Below are positions 1 through 12,787 of a stretch of 64,000 bases of DNA, piece after piece. The stretch comes from Solen grandis. Its lineage: Eukaryota; Mollusca; Bivalvia; Adapedonta; Solenidae. Location of the stretch: contig CM037780.1 in the NCBI GenBank assembly GCA_021229015.1, positions 66,136,055-66,200,054 on the forward strand. The letters run 5' to 3'. Both the position numbers and the translations under genes were made by a program. The first letter of the stretch is position 1. The number at the start of each line of letters is the position of its first letter. The notes beneath the pieces were generated by a model, which saw nothing but the letters and a program-made list of their open reading frames with translations, had not been told where the DNA came from and did not search any database.

Positions 1-1240
1 CGCCAAAATAGGGCACTGTCAATACAGGCGGCTTGATCTATTTCATCAAAGGATTTCTTTAAAAATGCATTTGTAGACTGCCGATGCAGAGCACGAAATG
101 CACGCTTAGCCTCTTTATATTCCCGATACGAAGTATGGTCACTGCCTCGCGGACGGCCGTTACTTTTCCACGCATCTCGTTTATGTTTCATTACCTTATG
201 TAGTGACTTAAGGTTGTCACACCAGTACGGTTTCAAATAGGGCTTGAAATTGGTTTTAGGAAAACATTCGTCAGATGAACATTTAATAATGTTGACTATA
301 GATCTATATAGATTATCAATATCTGAAACGTTACAGTTAAGGTTATCAAACTGGTGCAATAATACTTCGCTACGTTCAGCCAGGATACTTGAATACTGAT
401 CATATTGTGTTTTTGTTATTTTTTTCCAATTAATGTGTTGCCGAGAGCAATTCTCAGGCGATGGAATAGTTGCAGAGTTTACCGGTAGAGAGCACGACAC
501 AAGGACTGGTCTGTGAGACGACACATTTAAACTGTCGTCATCTAATATTTGACATGCTTTTATCAAGTCTACCCATTCAGTCTGGACTAATATATGGTCA
601 ATAAGGGAGTGATATTTGCCATTGTAGGACACAAAAGATGCATCCGCCCCTGTACATTTTGGTAAAGTATTTATTGCTATTAGGTTATTCAATGATAAGA
701 AATTGTTTAGAGCTGCAGTGCGGGCATCGCTGGGCTTTAAGAAACTTTGCCCTTGTAAATGAGTATTGAAATCCCCCATTATAACAACGCGACCTTTATG
801 ACAATAGTAACTATACAAATCATTTAAGTTGTCAAGAAATTCCATGTACGTTTTGAGGCCATAATTGGAACAAGGGGCATACACTTGTATCACATAAATA
901 AATTGGTCAGTACATAGAACTTGTATTTGTATACCAACAATACAATTACTTTCAATGTCTAAAATAGTGACTCTATTGTCTAGAGTCTTTTGACATAGGA
1001 GTGCAACACCACCTCGATCAGGCCGACGCCCTCCTGTAAAAATTGAGTGTGACAAGTTACACACACCAAAACCTTTGTAGTTTTTATGTATACTATCTAA
1101 AAAAGAAATATTTTCATTTTTTAGCCAGTGTTCCGAAATACCTATTACATTTATTTTATCACTGTTAAGTAGACAGCTTAAATAATAGGCGCTCGACATG
1201 AGGCCTGTTGCATTCCACGTGCAAAGTTGGAGATTATGAT
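1..1240 (-). CDS. Non-LTR retrotransposon ORF2 fragment, APE-type endonuclease domain (runs off left edge)
   Basis: The minus-strand frame stays open from about 1240 to the window edge. I translated 480-1240 codon by codon and read the rest more lightly. It begins LQLCTWNATGLMSS and contains, in order, GISEHWL, the catalytic-type GDFNTHLQ, SLIDHILV and SSHRPVLV. These are the blocks of the endonuclease/exonuclease/phosphatase fold that nicks target DNA for LINE insertion. The first in-frame Met is at about 1199; upstream of about 1240 the frame is closed by TGA and TAG, so the 5' end is probably truncated. Positions 1-480 are the linker ahead of the reverse transcriptase, which would lie beyond position 1. 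The family (CR1/Jockey-like or other) cannot be decided from this part. No frameshift or stop was seen, so the copy may be fairly young. Confidence 0.85.
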
Positions 1241-2760
1241 ATGACGACGCACGGAAGAACAAACACTTAACTCAACAAATGTCCTATTCATTTCGTGATA
1301 TTCAAATTAATTAATCAATTCTAGCATGTCTTTGAATTTTCTTTGTATGGGGCCTCAATACCACATGATATTATTTTTGTCGATTTGACGTCATTATCAT
1401 TTTTAACAAGACAAGTCACTTTAGGTTCTGCGACTCTAATGCATTATCTCCCATTTAAGAGCACCCCATTTAAGCTAAATAAAATTATTGTCATCTTCTA
1501 TGAAACTGAGGCTTGTGGGTTCAAATCCCGAAAGGGTCATCTTTTCTTTCTGTTTTATTTCTTTTCTATTCAGATTAGCTTTAGAAAGAAAAAAAAACTG
1601 TATAGTTTTATATTTTTTTTAAATATTTTTACAAAATTTAGGATCATGTACAAGATAAAAATGGCTGAATGACGTTTTATTTTAGGTATTTGCTTCACTT
1701 ACTAAAAATTAAGTTCATACTTTGTTTATATATTCATATAAAAACTAAAATGCTTCAAATTTTGAAGCCGAAGTGCCATTACTGTTTAAACAATATGTTA
1801 CAGACAGCACGACGTTTTTAAATATTCAGAATATTTATAATCATTGTTAAAAGCTTACCAATTTTGAGCAATGAGAATGTCAATATCAATAAACAAGTAA
1901 TATCTTCAAAAAAGATACTCGGCCGTGGTAGCCAGCTTGGTGATTGGTGTCTGAGTGGTTTAACATGTAATAGATTTTGTTGTTGGTTTAATAGTTTTGT
2001 AATACCTGTGTCAGTGCAGCTCTTTGAAATACCACGGATCCAAATAATTTGTACAATCTTGGTTGACACTTACAGCCTTAAAACATCTGCGCATTAGACG
2101 TTAGCGGGCTACAAAACATCCGGATGTTTACGTTTTTGTTGAATATAGGATCTGTCAGGGTCGAACAATCAATTCCGATCTATGTATCTATGTATTTCCT
2201 ATTTTTAGCGTTCTACTCTTTCAGTTTACCTTAAAAAGGTGCAGTGTCTTATTATTCGGGACAAATCGTTCGCTTTTAAAACAAACAGAGATCTAAAGAT
2301 CTCGTTTCCGCATTTCCTTTCGTTTCTTTTGACTAATTTTACAATGACCAATGGGAATTTAGCAAAGTATATAATAACCAATGAAAAGCCTAATTTTGTT
2401 CCGCTTCATTACTGTGTTTCACAGGAAATCAGTGTGAAAATAAACGGCCTAACGGCCGAAAAAGGATGAATAATATGAAATCAGTAACGTTTCTGATTAA
2501 TTTATAGATTTGTTTTCACATTTCATAATAAGAAAAATGTATTTTTCAATGAGAAAAAAAAAAAAAAAAAGATATGCGGCGCTGATTGGGGTAAAGGTAA
2601 TTGAGAAAGAAGAACGGTTACATCACGTGTAAAGCATTTCATCCTAGGAAGTTTTAAAGCATCCCCTTCACCGCATAATTGTAAAGGAGCGCACCATCTT
2701 TCAGTGAAACAGACTATACTATACAGCTGGGACTCATTCCACTAAACTTCGTACGGAAAA
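1241..2760. other. AT-rich non-coding stretch with a decayed tRNA-like SINE scrap
   Basis: No gene is recognisable. Around 1505-1545 there is a Pol III B-box-like string (GGTTCAAATCCC) followed by a T-rich tail, as in a truncated tRNA-derived SINE. Short open frames here have no codon bias or domain. A poly(A) run lies at about 2553-2570. Confidence 0.5.
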
Positions 2761-2763
2761 AAA

Positions 2764-3010
2764 TGGGACCGCCGTGGCCGAGCGGTTACAGTCGTGGACT
2801 ACAAATCTCTCAGCCCCTCACCGCTGTGGGTTCGAATCCCGGTAGGGTCGTTCGGATTTTTCATGTGACGAAGCCTTCCAGCTGGCTTGCGGTAGGCCGG
2901 TGGTTCTACCTGGGTACCTCTGTGTTCTCGGGGTCTTCCTCGCTGGACGTCGCTATATGATTGAAATACTCTCGCAATGACGGTAAACCCCAATAAAACA
3001 AAAACAAAAA
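2764..3010 (+). mobile_element. tRNA-derived SINE with molluscan-type conserved core
   Basis: The head resembles a class II tRNA: A box TGGCCGAGCGG and B box GGTTCGAATCCC. The body follows with the block CTTCCAGCTGGCTTGCGG, then GGTGGTTCTACC and CTCGGGGTCTTCCTC, and the tail ends GTAAACCCCAATAAAAC before A-rich sequence. From general knowledge this is the layout of bivalve SINEs of the RUDI/Meta type. The head cannot fold into a good tRNA acceptor stem, so I do not call a functional tRNA. Related minus-strand copies lie near 12.5, 42.0, 43.1 and 58.1 kb. Confidence 0.8.
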
Positions 3011-4160
3011 ACGGAAAAAAATAAATTCACCGATATTAGATAGTATAGTTCCTGTTGTTGTTTTTTCTTTACAGTTAGAGTTGTGTTTGTATGATACATC
3101 GAAATGCGTAATCTTTCTTCATGTTTTTTTGTGCGAATAAAATATTAGTAGACACCATGAAGAACATACTTGCGACTAGGATAAATTTTGTTCGTATGCA
3201 GTTTAGTGAAACGAGTCAAAGGTATTTAAAAAGTTCGGTACGAAACAAATCCCAGTGTGCATCAAAGAGAAGTGTTTCGGGAATCTAACTTTATATTGAT
3301 GAAAGAAAATGTGATACAGTCAGAACACTTTATTAAAATTTCGTGAATACGAAGTATATATTTCAGCTAGTTGTCATCTCAACAAACAATGGTGCGTTTC
3401 ATTTTTCCGTGAGTATAAGAATATCAACCAAAATACTCATTCGGCACCGTCTTACGTCATCAACTTTAAGTAGGTCAAAAGTGAGGTAAGACAGCTACGC
3501 GAAAAAAAAAATCGTATAAACTTAAGTTACAAATGGTAAAAGTCATTTAAAACGTTGCCATTTTTGTCAAATATACTATACTTTCTGTATATAATATTAT
3601 ATAATATCGTTTTTGTGATTCTAATATAATATATAATGCATTACGGTCATAGAACCTAATTAAAATGATTACATGACCGCATCGTATTGTCTATGCTGAA
3701 GGATATCATTGTTATTTGTGGATAATCCTGTCTTTTTATCAAAAGCATGGAATTCAATATTGATTAACATATCAAGATATACATTTTTATTTAATAATAT
3801 ATCAAAATATTTGTAAAACAGAATATTTGCAATTCCTCAATCTGATAAAAGAAATTGGTGAACAGCTATGACAATTAACGACGTCTTAATTTTAATTAGT
3901 ATTGTCTGGTCTAATAAGTCCCAGCCCCGTGTTCTCGAACATAAAAATGGTACTTAAGTATGATTTTCATACTCAGACCCAAACCATGCCTATTAGCTTA
4001 AATAGGGATTTCAGTATGATACTCAGATTTGAGATTAAGATCGTACTTAAGTATTTTCGAGAACAAGGGGTCTGGTATGTAACTGATCCATAAACAAAAT
4101 TATATTTTAAAAGCCTCTGTTTGGTTGTTGGTGTTGTCCGTCTCTCTCTTAAATTTAAGA
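3011..4160. other. AT-rich intergenic sequence
   Basis: I see no gene, RNA or complete repeat here. Short inverted and A/T-rich tracts only (for example the ATATAATATTATATAATAT tract near 3590-3607). Confidence 0.5.
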
Positions 4161-4840
4161 AACAAGAGGGTCATATGGGCCCTAAATCGCTCACCTGAGT
4201 ATAGAGTTACCCAAGGAACATTTGTAGTAAAACATTTTGAAATCTGGCCAGTAGTTTTGATGGCTTTTAAAGTTATCATTCATAACTCTTTTCTTTCTGT
4301 TGCCATGGCAACAAGAGTTCCACATGGATCAAGTTTATTTTAGCAACTTTTACGAGGGTTCACCCGAGGATCATCCCTGCTAAGTTTAATCAAATTCTGC
4401 CCAGCAGTTTCAGATAAGATTTCACTTAAAGGTTTCACTATATAGCCCCGTCCCTGGCGGCCATGTTTTTTTACCGATCGGAATAATTTTAGCAATCTTG
4501 GTAGATAGTTACCCAAGGAACATCTGTACCAAAACATTTTGAAATCTAGCCAGTAGTTTTGAAGAAGATGGTTTTTAAAGTTTTCATATTTTCTTTTCTT
4601 TCCGTTGCCATGGCAACCAGAGTTCTACAAGGATCAAGTTTATTTAAAAAAAAATTGTGAAGGTTCACCCAAGGAACATCCCTGCCAAGTTAATCAAATT
4701 CTGTCCAGCGGTTTCAGAGGAGATGTCGTTTAAAGCAAACTTTTGACGACGCACGACGGACAACGCACGATGACGGACGACGAACGCAGGGTGATCCTAA
4801 TAGCTCGCCATGAGCACATTGTGCTCAGGTGAGCTAAAAA
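4161..4840 (+). mobile_element. Tandem-cored element, family A (complete)
   Basis: It starts AACAAGAGGGTCATATGGGCCC (a small hairpin), then TCGCTCACCTGAG, and ends CTCAGGTGAGCTAAAA, so the termini carry a matching subterminal inverted repeat (CTCACCTGAG/CTCAGGTGAG). The interior contains a duplicated unit of about 300 bp (compare 4209-4251 with 4511-4563), followed by a GACGACGCACGACGGAC-type run at about 4745-4790. No coding potential. The architecture fits non-autonomous pearl/Helitron-like elements of bivalves; that class name is inference. Other family A copies are at 23.1, 31.4 and 55.3 kb. Confidence 0.75.
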
Positions 4841-7800
4841 ATAGCTAAGAGTATAAGGAAGTTTTCCCGATATTGAAATAATATGACAATGATAAGTTCC
4901 TTTTTTTCCTTTTTTGAGATCAACTGCATTTTACTTAAATGTTCACCGTGATGTATTTGATCGTAACAAGATGCAAAAAAATGTAATTGTTTTTTTCTAA
5001 TTTTTGATATCCAATTTTACATAATTATATAGTTCAGAAAATGCATATTTTTTGTACATAGTGTAAAAATATTTACAATTTTCTTACCGAATAAACGCAA
5101 TTTCACATTCACAATAAACATAAACAAATAAGAAAATATCCTCACTTATTTTTGGTTTTGTAAATTCATTCATTCATTCATTCATTCATTCTGTTTTAAT
5201 TAACATAAAAACAAAGGAAAAAGGGATGCATCGATTAAATCTTATAAATTCTAATTTCAAACTATCTTACTATCTACATTATCAAATATTTACTAACATG
5301 AACCCGTCCTGCATGCCACATAACATAAATAATACAACTTTTGAGATTTAGAACAAACTTAAGTATGGACCCGGAGAACAGAACGTTTTTGAATAAGTCT
5401 CAATGATCTTAAAAAATTTGGTACACCGAATTCTAGACATCTAGTTGTAGAAACATCTCAAACTGATTTTGGGAACACAAATGAAATTTCTGACTACCTT
5501 TTCGTAAATCACGGACAGTGGTGGGAAAATGTAAACAAAATGCATTATCTTATGCTTCTGAGTGGATTACTGCGATATACATAAAATATTTGATAATTTC
5601 ACAATGAAAATTACAAAAAATAAAATAAATTTTCACTCTTTCCATCATGAAAAAGAAAATGTGTTCGCTTTTTGTGGAATATTCATTTTTCTATTTCATC
5701 TCGTGCACTTTGAAAACTGAATTTTCACGAACCAACTCGATGAAAAAAATGCCTTTTCCACAACAACAGACAAATAACCTCTCTTAAATTTACGCCAAAT
5801 ACGCCTATCACCAGTAGTAAAGATTGTAGTTTTAATGTTTAAGGCAGATGAATCATTATCACAATACAGGATTGTACAGACAAATGAATTTATAACCTTA
5901 TGCTCTAAGATAAATACTCTACGTAGTTGTATAAAATTGATTATGACTCACATTTTAACCAATCAAATGTTGGCATGCAAATGAAGCCAGAGTAAATGCA
6001 ATGCTATAATTGGCTTGTATAGTTTATTTTTAAGATATTTAGGATATTCCAATTTAAAATGGGAGTTTCAGGTTGTATATATATCTTTCTACTTGATATA
6101 ACAGGTTTCTTTTTCAGTTTATACATGAAAGGTAAATCAGTAATGAAATTGAACACTTCCATATCAATTTAGGAATGCTTCTTTGGCAATATGATTTAAA
6201 ACAACTAAATAAGAAGCTTGCGTATGTCTATTTTTAGACCACAATTTCCCCTTATTTGTAAAAGTGGACTCGGCATTCAGGGGAGGTAACTACTGTGAAG
6301 ACGTTGTGCAGAAAGTTGTGCGGATGTGGAAACAATAATCAGATGTACGCGATTAATGATCTCTCTGTTTCGCTTGGTTATATATGAAATGTCTTTACTT
6401 CAATAAAATTTGCAAGTGCATACTATTTAATGGAAGTTGGTTGATTTTTCAGTTTGTAAATTACATCCGTTTTGTTACAGAGTCTTCGCAATACCTTCCA
6501 TAATCTTGGTATTTATAAACATTTTTGGTAACGTTTCCAACCTTATAATAATCTAATCTGTTTAACATGTTACAATGGACAATTATATAGCTACGCCGAA
6601 TATCTTTTTAAAGATATTTCTTGTTTCTTTTGAGTTTAGAATTCGGATAATTCATTTACGAACATTTATTTTTTTAATACATATTTAAACACTATATATA
6701 ACACAAGTGTAGTAACAAATATTCGGAAAAAATATGTACATGTATATTTACATACAGCAAAATTAACATGGAAATTAATACTGTCACAGAAAAACTCGGT
6801 AACAATACAATTTTTGTACGACCTGCTCGTGATCAACCAACAATACATAGCGCTCTAGTAATACTTAAATTCGGTTAAAACGATAACTATCATTTCCAGT
6901 TACCGAACTATTTTAATAAGTACATGACTAAACTAGCAGAAATTATTAACTTTATAACTGGTATAGGTAGCTATATTAAAGAAACAAATGTAATTCATTA
7001 AAAAAATGCGCTTAGCATGGTTGGTGGAATTCGAGCCAGCACTTCCAACTGAAAAACATACAACAAATCACACAAAAAGCACACAATACACGGGCGCTCG
7101 CGTGCTAATGAGCACACATACACATGTGCGGACAGACAGCATTAAAAATATCACCAGTATTATACGACTGTATAGTGGCTAAGCTACCGATATATGGCTC
7201 GGCTTTGTCAATAAAGGCCTCCGTCGCCTTGGAAGTAAATCATTTATAAGCGTGACGACATTAACAGGGTCAACCGGTCGGAACATTCCCTTGATGTTCC
7301 TTCATTGATATGTAGATACTAGAGTGGCAAGTGCTGAAAAATAAGAAAATGAAATATTCTATCTAATCCATGTTATATACGATTATTTTTTTCATTTATT
7401 ACACTTATATACAACTTTATATCCTCAGGTATTGAGTTCTCGCCATATTGGTATTCTTGGGCTATTTACACTAGTGCAATATTTGACGTCAAGTGTGACA
7501 TAATTTTACAGAGAAACCATCGACAATAAACAAAATTGATTGATCCTTGTTTCTAAACCTTCTTTTTATTGAAAATGTTTGAGAAACAGGTACAAATATT
7601 CATTTAATAAAGACCGATTTTCTACCGTTTTCACTAAAGCTTCTTTTTATGTTTTTTTTAAACCACTTGTTAAATCTACCGATACTATTCAGCAAGCATA
7701 CGAAAACTGGTTTATGTGAACTAACACCTATTCTTAAAAAAGTGTAGGTTTGATTATGAAAACACTTCTCAACAATACTATGTACAGACGTCATTTAGAG

Positions 7801-10170
7801 CCATAGCTGTTATTAATATGACTTGATAATTATAATACACCACGCCCATTTAACCTTTGTATTGGGTTTTTACACCCAAAATTGGCCATATACGTCCAAA
7901 ATTGTAAGGACTCTCTGGTTGAAAAGATACACAGTTAAGGAAAATTGCTCTTGTAACCCCAGTTACGAAACTCGGAGGGCACCCTATAATAACATGGAGC
8001 ACTTTCAGTGTGATATTGTTTCTTCTTCTCATTTTGATCATCTTATATTTTACAAACCAATTTGTTCTGTGATTAAGAACACATAACTTAAATGCAACTG
8101 TTGTTTGTTTATAGATTTTGTCTGTATATGTGCACCATACTCATCGCAGACTCATTTTCAGCTCATTATCGAGAACTCCAGACGCCATTTTGGAAATATT
8201 TTTTTTGACTTGTTAGATTTTGAGTTATTTTTTGAATTTGTTTTTGATTACCGTTGAAAATTAATTATCTTTGAATGGAAGATATTGTTACATTCAATGA
8301 TATATTTAAAAGTGAGGGATCATTTTGTTCATAGTTCTTGCAAGAACTTCTTATGCTGTCGAGAACTGGATACTCCAGGATATATAACTATAAAAGGTGG
8401 GCAAGATATGTTCATTTTAACTTTGTACAAACACTTCTATGATAAAAGTGTTTTAATTTCGTGAACGTCTGGTTTAAATGTGGAAAATGATTAAATGCAT
8501 AATTTTTTATAACCACATGCAACAAGAAGTTTGAACAACTGTAACTATAAGTTTGTACTGGAGCAATATATTTCAAATAAAGAGTTACAGAGACATATAC
8601 TTTACAATAAGTAGATTACAAGATGTAAAGCATGAACACAATAAAATATACCGTAGATGAAATGATACATAAATTAGAAAATAGGAGAATATACGAATAT
8701 GCATTTAGGGCACACCACTGTCATTTACGTCTTAAACACAGTGTCTAACCGGAAATCTGTTATCTTACCGGAACTGTGTACAGTGTGTTTAACCACAAAA
8801 ATCGGAAGTCACACGGGGACAAATAGAGAAATAGTCAAAGGAGAGGTGGATATAGCGACAGAAATGAAAGCTTCCATAGAAAAACCTAAGGTATATAAAC
8901 TTTGGAATTACTGTCACAGCGATGAAAAAGCTGTATTGTTCTATGAGCTAAAAAAACTTTTACCTAAATTTCTCTAGCACATACCAGTAACACAGTTTAT
9001 CCCGAATAAAGAAAGAAAAAAATAAACGCCCTTATATAGATATATTGCTATACATAGCCATATCTAATCAAAATATAAAGAAAAAAAAAACATTCTACGA
9101 TAAAGGACAGAAAATTCAACATCTTCGATCTACTTCACGAAAATGAACCGGAAATCACAAACAAAAACCTGGGACATATGAGCCTTAACATGTAGGTCGA
9201 GATATGAACTCTCTCTTTATGCATGCATTCCAGACAAATTATAGCAGTGGGAAAGACGCCTTGTGATAATCTGCAATGGCATGAAGCGATCAGCATAAAA
9301 ATCATCGGTGAGAGTAATTTGTCCGGTAAATCTGGAATTTATTTTCAAAATTTAAGTTCCTGCAGTCTGTGAAAAAAATAAATTGTCCGGTACCGCATAT
9401 TTTCTCCTTTTTTTACACTTTGCGATGAATCGTGATTTTGATTGGAGGGTCTGCCCATGTACTTTTTCCATATCTGGTTTTTCGTATGGCACATAGTTGT
9501 TGCTTGCGACTGTGTACGTTTGTCCTGCGTTCTCAAATGAACACGGCGAGAAAAAAAAGACACTTAAAAACTAGTACATATACATATCGGCCATTAGGTG
9601 TGTTCATTTAAAATTGAGAAAACATATACCTCAATTTTACTAGTTTGTTTTGAAACACGCTTAGTGTTACAATGACAATATGAGAACATTCTCAGTGGTA
9701 ATGATTTTTTTAGCACATCCTATCCATCGTACATTTCCGGTTGCACACAGTGTGAAACTACTCTCTTTTGTTTTCCATCAACGATACTAAGCTTTAAGTA
9801 ATATTCTTATTCTTAAATAAGTTAAAACCGCAGACCACTTTTCACAATGGTTGAAAGGAAATGAAATATTTGAGTATATCTATAAGTGAACCAAGAATAA
9901 CGAAATTCACCCGTAAGTATTTCAGTATTACTTAGCACTAAGTATAGATGCTAGAATAATTGGAAATTGCTTACCAGTTCACTATTTGCTTACATTTTCT
10001 TGTCTCGAAATTGCCGAACATTTTGGACATTATTTTGACAGAAAAAGTGAAAGCATTTTTAACTAATACTCTGTGATTCTGTGGCAATTCTTTCAATAGT
10101 TAAAAGGTCATGTTTTGACGTGATTATAATTAATTTATGATTTAGATATGTCTCTTTCAGCTCAATATGA
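4841..10170. other. Long AT-rich stretch without a recognisable gene
   Basis: A simple ATTC repeat lies at about 5165-5192. Otherwise low-complexity A/T sequence and unsupported short frames. A 92-codon frame at 8699-8977 has no family signature and no splice context. A weak tRNA-like B box on the minus strand near 7030-7050 is too decayed to call. A minus-strand GC-richer patch at 7190-7285 encodes a short open frame (RPVDPVNVV) that I could not assign. Confidence 0.45.
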
Positions 10171-10174
10171 ATGC

Positions 10175-10358
10175 TTACTCTCGCCGCCGCCTACGACGAC
10201 GGGCTGCTCTCCCGACGTTGACACACTGACAGTGGGAGGGCACCTCTACCGGAAGAAAGGTCACGGGCGGCCACGTGCTCAAGCGCTCATCCCACACGAG
10301 CATCCAGTGATGGCGGTACATCTGGAGACATTCCCCGCGGCTGCACGTGCTGTTCTTC
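10175..10358 (-). CDS. Terminal exon of a probable secreted cystine-knot cytokine (IL-17/Spaetzle-like)
   Basis: A GC-rich island in AT-rich flanks. On the minus strand an acceptor (GAATTAG|G) opens 60 codons ending in TAA. The peptide has CSRGEC, then CLQMYRHHWMLVWDERL, WPPVTFLPVEVPSHCQCV, and ends GRAARRRRRRRE. The spacing of cysteines, the WMLVWD block and the closing VPxxCxC resemble the C-terminal part of invertebrate IL-17s (VPVGCxC) and of Spaetzle-type knots (F-x-x-PS-x-C-x-C); I cannot decide between them by eye. Five cysteines are visible. The polybasic tail could bind acidic glycans, which is inference. Upstream exons were not found. Confidence 0.5.
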
Positions 10359-10399
10359 CTAATTCAAGTTGAAAAATACTTATAAAATATTAAAAATAT

Positions 10400-11055
10400 C
10401 TATTTTATAACTTCATATAAAGACATCAACAATATAAGGAATACCTCAATATTCCTAGTCATTATTTATAAATCAATTCCTGTCCTGCAGTTCCAGTCAT
10501 TGTCTTCTAATACAGATGCCTCTAATTTAAAAAAAAAATGAAAATCACAGCCCTTAAGGATTTATGAACTCAGAATAGACACATGCATTATTTGTGCAAT
10601 TCTTTCTTAAAGAAGCTCGTTAACGGATGGCCAATGACAAAAAAAAATCGATTTTAAACTATATGTGTATATTTCGTCTATCAATACCCATCTACAGACA
10701 CATGGTCACTAAATGCAACATATATATGATTGTAAATAAATGAGTGGTTTCCCCATCACAGGCAATAGACTCACGGACGGTACTGAAACTATATTTATAA
10801 TTATAAAACCTATATTTAGAATTTCTTCTTTTATATGCCGTCATTTGATTGGTCATATTCGCTCACTTCACAGGCTAAACACACAGTGAAAACATGTTGC
10901 AAACCTGTCACGTGATACAGCAAGGCCTGATGTTAATCAAAGAAAAGATAGTCTTTACGTATAGGAAAAACATTGTCTAAAATTCACCCATTCGCAAACG
11001 TTGAATATCCAACATACAAAAGATCATCAAATATTCACTTTTACAATATGTAATA
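10400..11055. other. AT-rich sequence between two minus-strand exons
   Basis: No exon or complete repeat could be supported. The short open frames visible have neither codon bias nor splice signals. Confidence 0.4.
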
Positions 11056-11061
11056 ATTTTA

Positions 11062-11170
11062 TTACTTGCAACGGCCAGTGGGCACGAACTGGAAAGCTTT
11101 GTCGAAATGCACAACTTTGAATTCTTGGGCGTTCACCGATGTAACGTTAAAGATCTCATACCGGTAATCC
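11062..11170 (-). CDS. Terminal exon of an unrecognised protein
   Basis: The acceptor CTGTTCCAG|G is followed by 35 codons and TAA; an AATAAA overlaps the stop, as at a compact 3' end. The peptide starts DYRYEIFNVTSVNAQ and ends FQFVPTGRCK. Codons are C/G-rich at third positions compared with the flanks, which supports a real exon. DYRYEIFNVTS faintly recalls the strand before loop C of nicotinic ligand-binding domains, but the usual vicinal cysteines are absent, so this is not a call. Because it carries its own stop it is not upstream coding sequence of the exon at 10.2 kb unless the two are alternative ends. Confidence 0.45.
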
Positions 11171-12430
11171 CTGGAACAGACACATAATGTAGATAATTAG
11201 TTAATTAATTAATTAATTAGACCCTCCTCTTTTACAAGTATGATGGATTATAATGAATAGTATTGGACATAACATATAGTATTTACATATACTCTAAAAC
11301 ATATATAGGTAGATCGATATATAGAAATAGAGAGAGAGAGAGAGAGAGAGAATTATATATTGTGTAAATCAAAGAAAAATGCAACCAGGAAAAGTAAATA
11401 CATGTATTCGATGTGCAACAGCTAGACAATAATTATGAACATTCATTTATCGACATTTAGTTACTTTCCTATTCACTGTTCAACTGCAATCAACTAGCTT
11501 TTGTTTATGTTTACATACCCGAAAGTTGTGCGGAACACGTACCAATGATTATGGCGTTATATAAAAACCAGTTCGAACCAGAAAGGAAATTTATCAATAG
11601 TGCAACTGATCTTGAAAAAAACAACACACAATTATTGCCAAATATGTTCAAAATATCAATTTTGACCTTGACCTCGAAGCTTAAGACGTAAAACGAGTTC
11701 ATTGTGATGACGAAGAGAACATTATTTTTGTCGAAAACACTCAAAGTTTACGACACGTACACGAGAAACGTGAGAAAACCCTTTTAAGCAATACAAACCC
11801 TCACTAAATGGAGAATGTGTTGAGAGTGTGGTCGTACGGACAACGGACTAATGGACGGAACGCAACAAATAGTTCCCAAACAAATAACATAATACATATA
11901 AAATGCCGCTTCAAAAAAGTTCTGCTAAGCACGGACTATTCGAATCTGTTTCTTTATCTTTGAAATTATTCTTGTTATTATTTGATTTAAATTGTGTTGT
12001 GACCTTCTCACTTCCTGAATATCTTCCATCTCAAGGGACACAACTGTGCGGTTCTGAAGTCCCAGTCACAATAAATTATTGTTCTTTACTAGGTAGCCTT
12101 AACGTGCTAAATACATAAATGAATATTAAAATGTATATTGATGAAATATCCTGAAAAAGACACACGTCATATTCATTTATTGAAAACTTAAATAAAGTAT
12201 CTCTAGTCTACATAAGTAGATTCTACATATATAGAATGAATATGTAGCCAGTATATGTATGAACAAGTATGTAGACAGTCAAATAAATGTGAAAAATGCA
12301 GTCTTTGACCAGTAAGAGTCATAGGCAAAAAGGGGGATTTTTTACGATACAATTAATTTTTTCGTCGACTTCATATTTAGCATCAATGGTTTACTTGTTG
12401 TTTTTGAGTATATACATTCATATTTCACAT
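11171..12430. other. AT-rich intergenic sequence with simple repeats
   Basis: Contains TTAATTAATTAATTAATTAG near 11200-11219 and a GA microsatellite at about 11331-11350. No gene is recognisable. Confidence 0.5.
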
Positions 12431-12432
12431 AG

Positions 12433-12603
12433 AGGTCGCTCGACTCCACAAGGGTATTCGGGTAGAGCCGACGTATCGCATTCCAGCTAGAAGATTTTCT
12501 CTTGTAAATATTCCGAGTGACTAGGCCGGGACTCGTACTCAGAGGAGAAGGCTAAGTGAAATTAGTCAACGACTGTAACCTCTCGTCCACAGAGTAACTC
12601 ATC
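12433..12603 (-). mobile_element. tRNA-derived SINE, minus strand, diverged
   Basis: Read on the minus strand it starts GAGTTACTCTGTGGACGAG, has a B-box-like ACGAGTCCC, and continues into the core block CTTCTAGCTGG and GTCGGCTCTACC, matching in order the core of the SINE at 2.8 kb. Strongly diverged and lacking a clear tail. Confidence 0.6.
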
Positions 12604-12787
12604 ACAGGTTTACGTCCACTAGATGCATATAGGATTGTATTATCAAGTTAGCCATAGTTAACATTTTGTATGGAAGTACTGCTGTAATTTTAATACCGGT
12701 GTATACAGTTGGTGACATATATGGGGACAGGACCAGGTGCTCATGTATAATATCAATTCGCAGTTTGTGATTATATAGATACGAGGG

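Noticed and set aside
2764..2850. A tRNA gene with good A and B boxes
   Set aside because: The acceptor stem and T stem do not pair well, and a SINE core and tail follow directly, so it is a SINE head.
2763..2993. Overlapping open frames on both strands at the SINE
   Set aside because: They are translations of the SINE itself and have no protein family.
4125..4537. Open frames at 4.1-4.5 kb
   Set aside because: They lie within a tandem-cored mobile element with no coding features.
5165..5192. CRISPR-like or regulatory array
   Set aside because: It is a plain ATTC simple repeat; the other direct repeats in the window are minisatellites or transposon cores without spacer structure.
8699..8977. 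A 92-codon plus-strand gene
   Set aside because: No family signature, codon bias or splice context; chance frame in AT-rich sequence is as likely.
11062..11170. Nicotinic receptor or acetylcholine-binding protein C-loop exon
   Set aside because: DYRYEIFNVTS is suggestive, but the vicinal cysteine pair and following strands are missing; similarity is too short to call.
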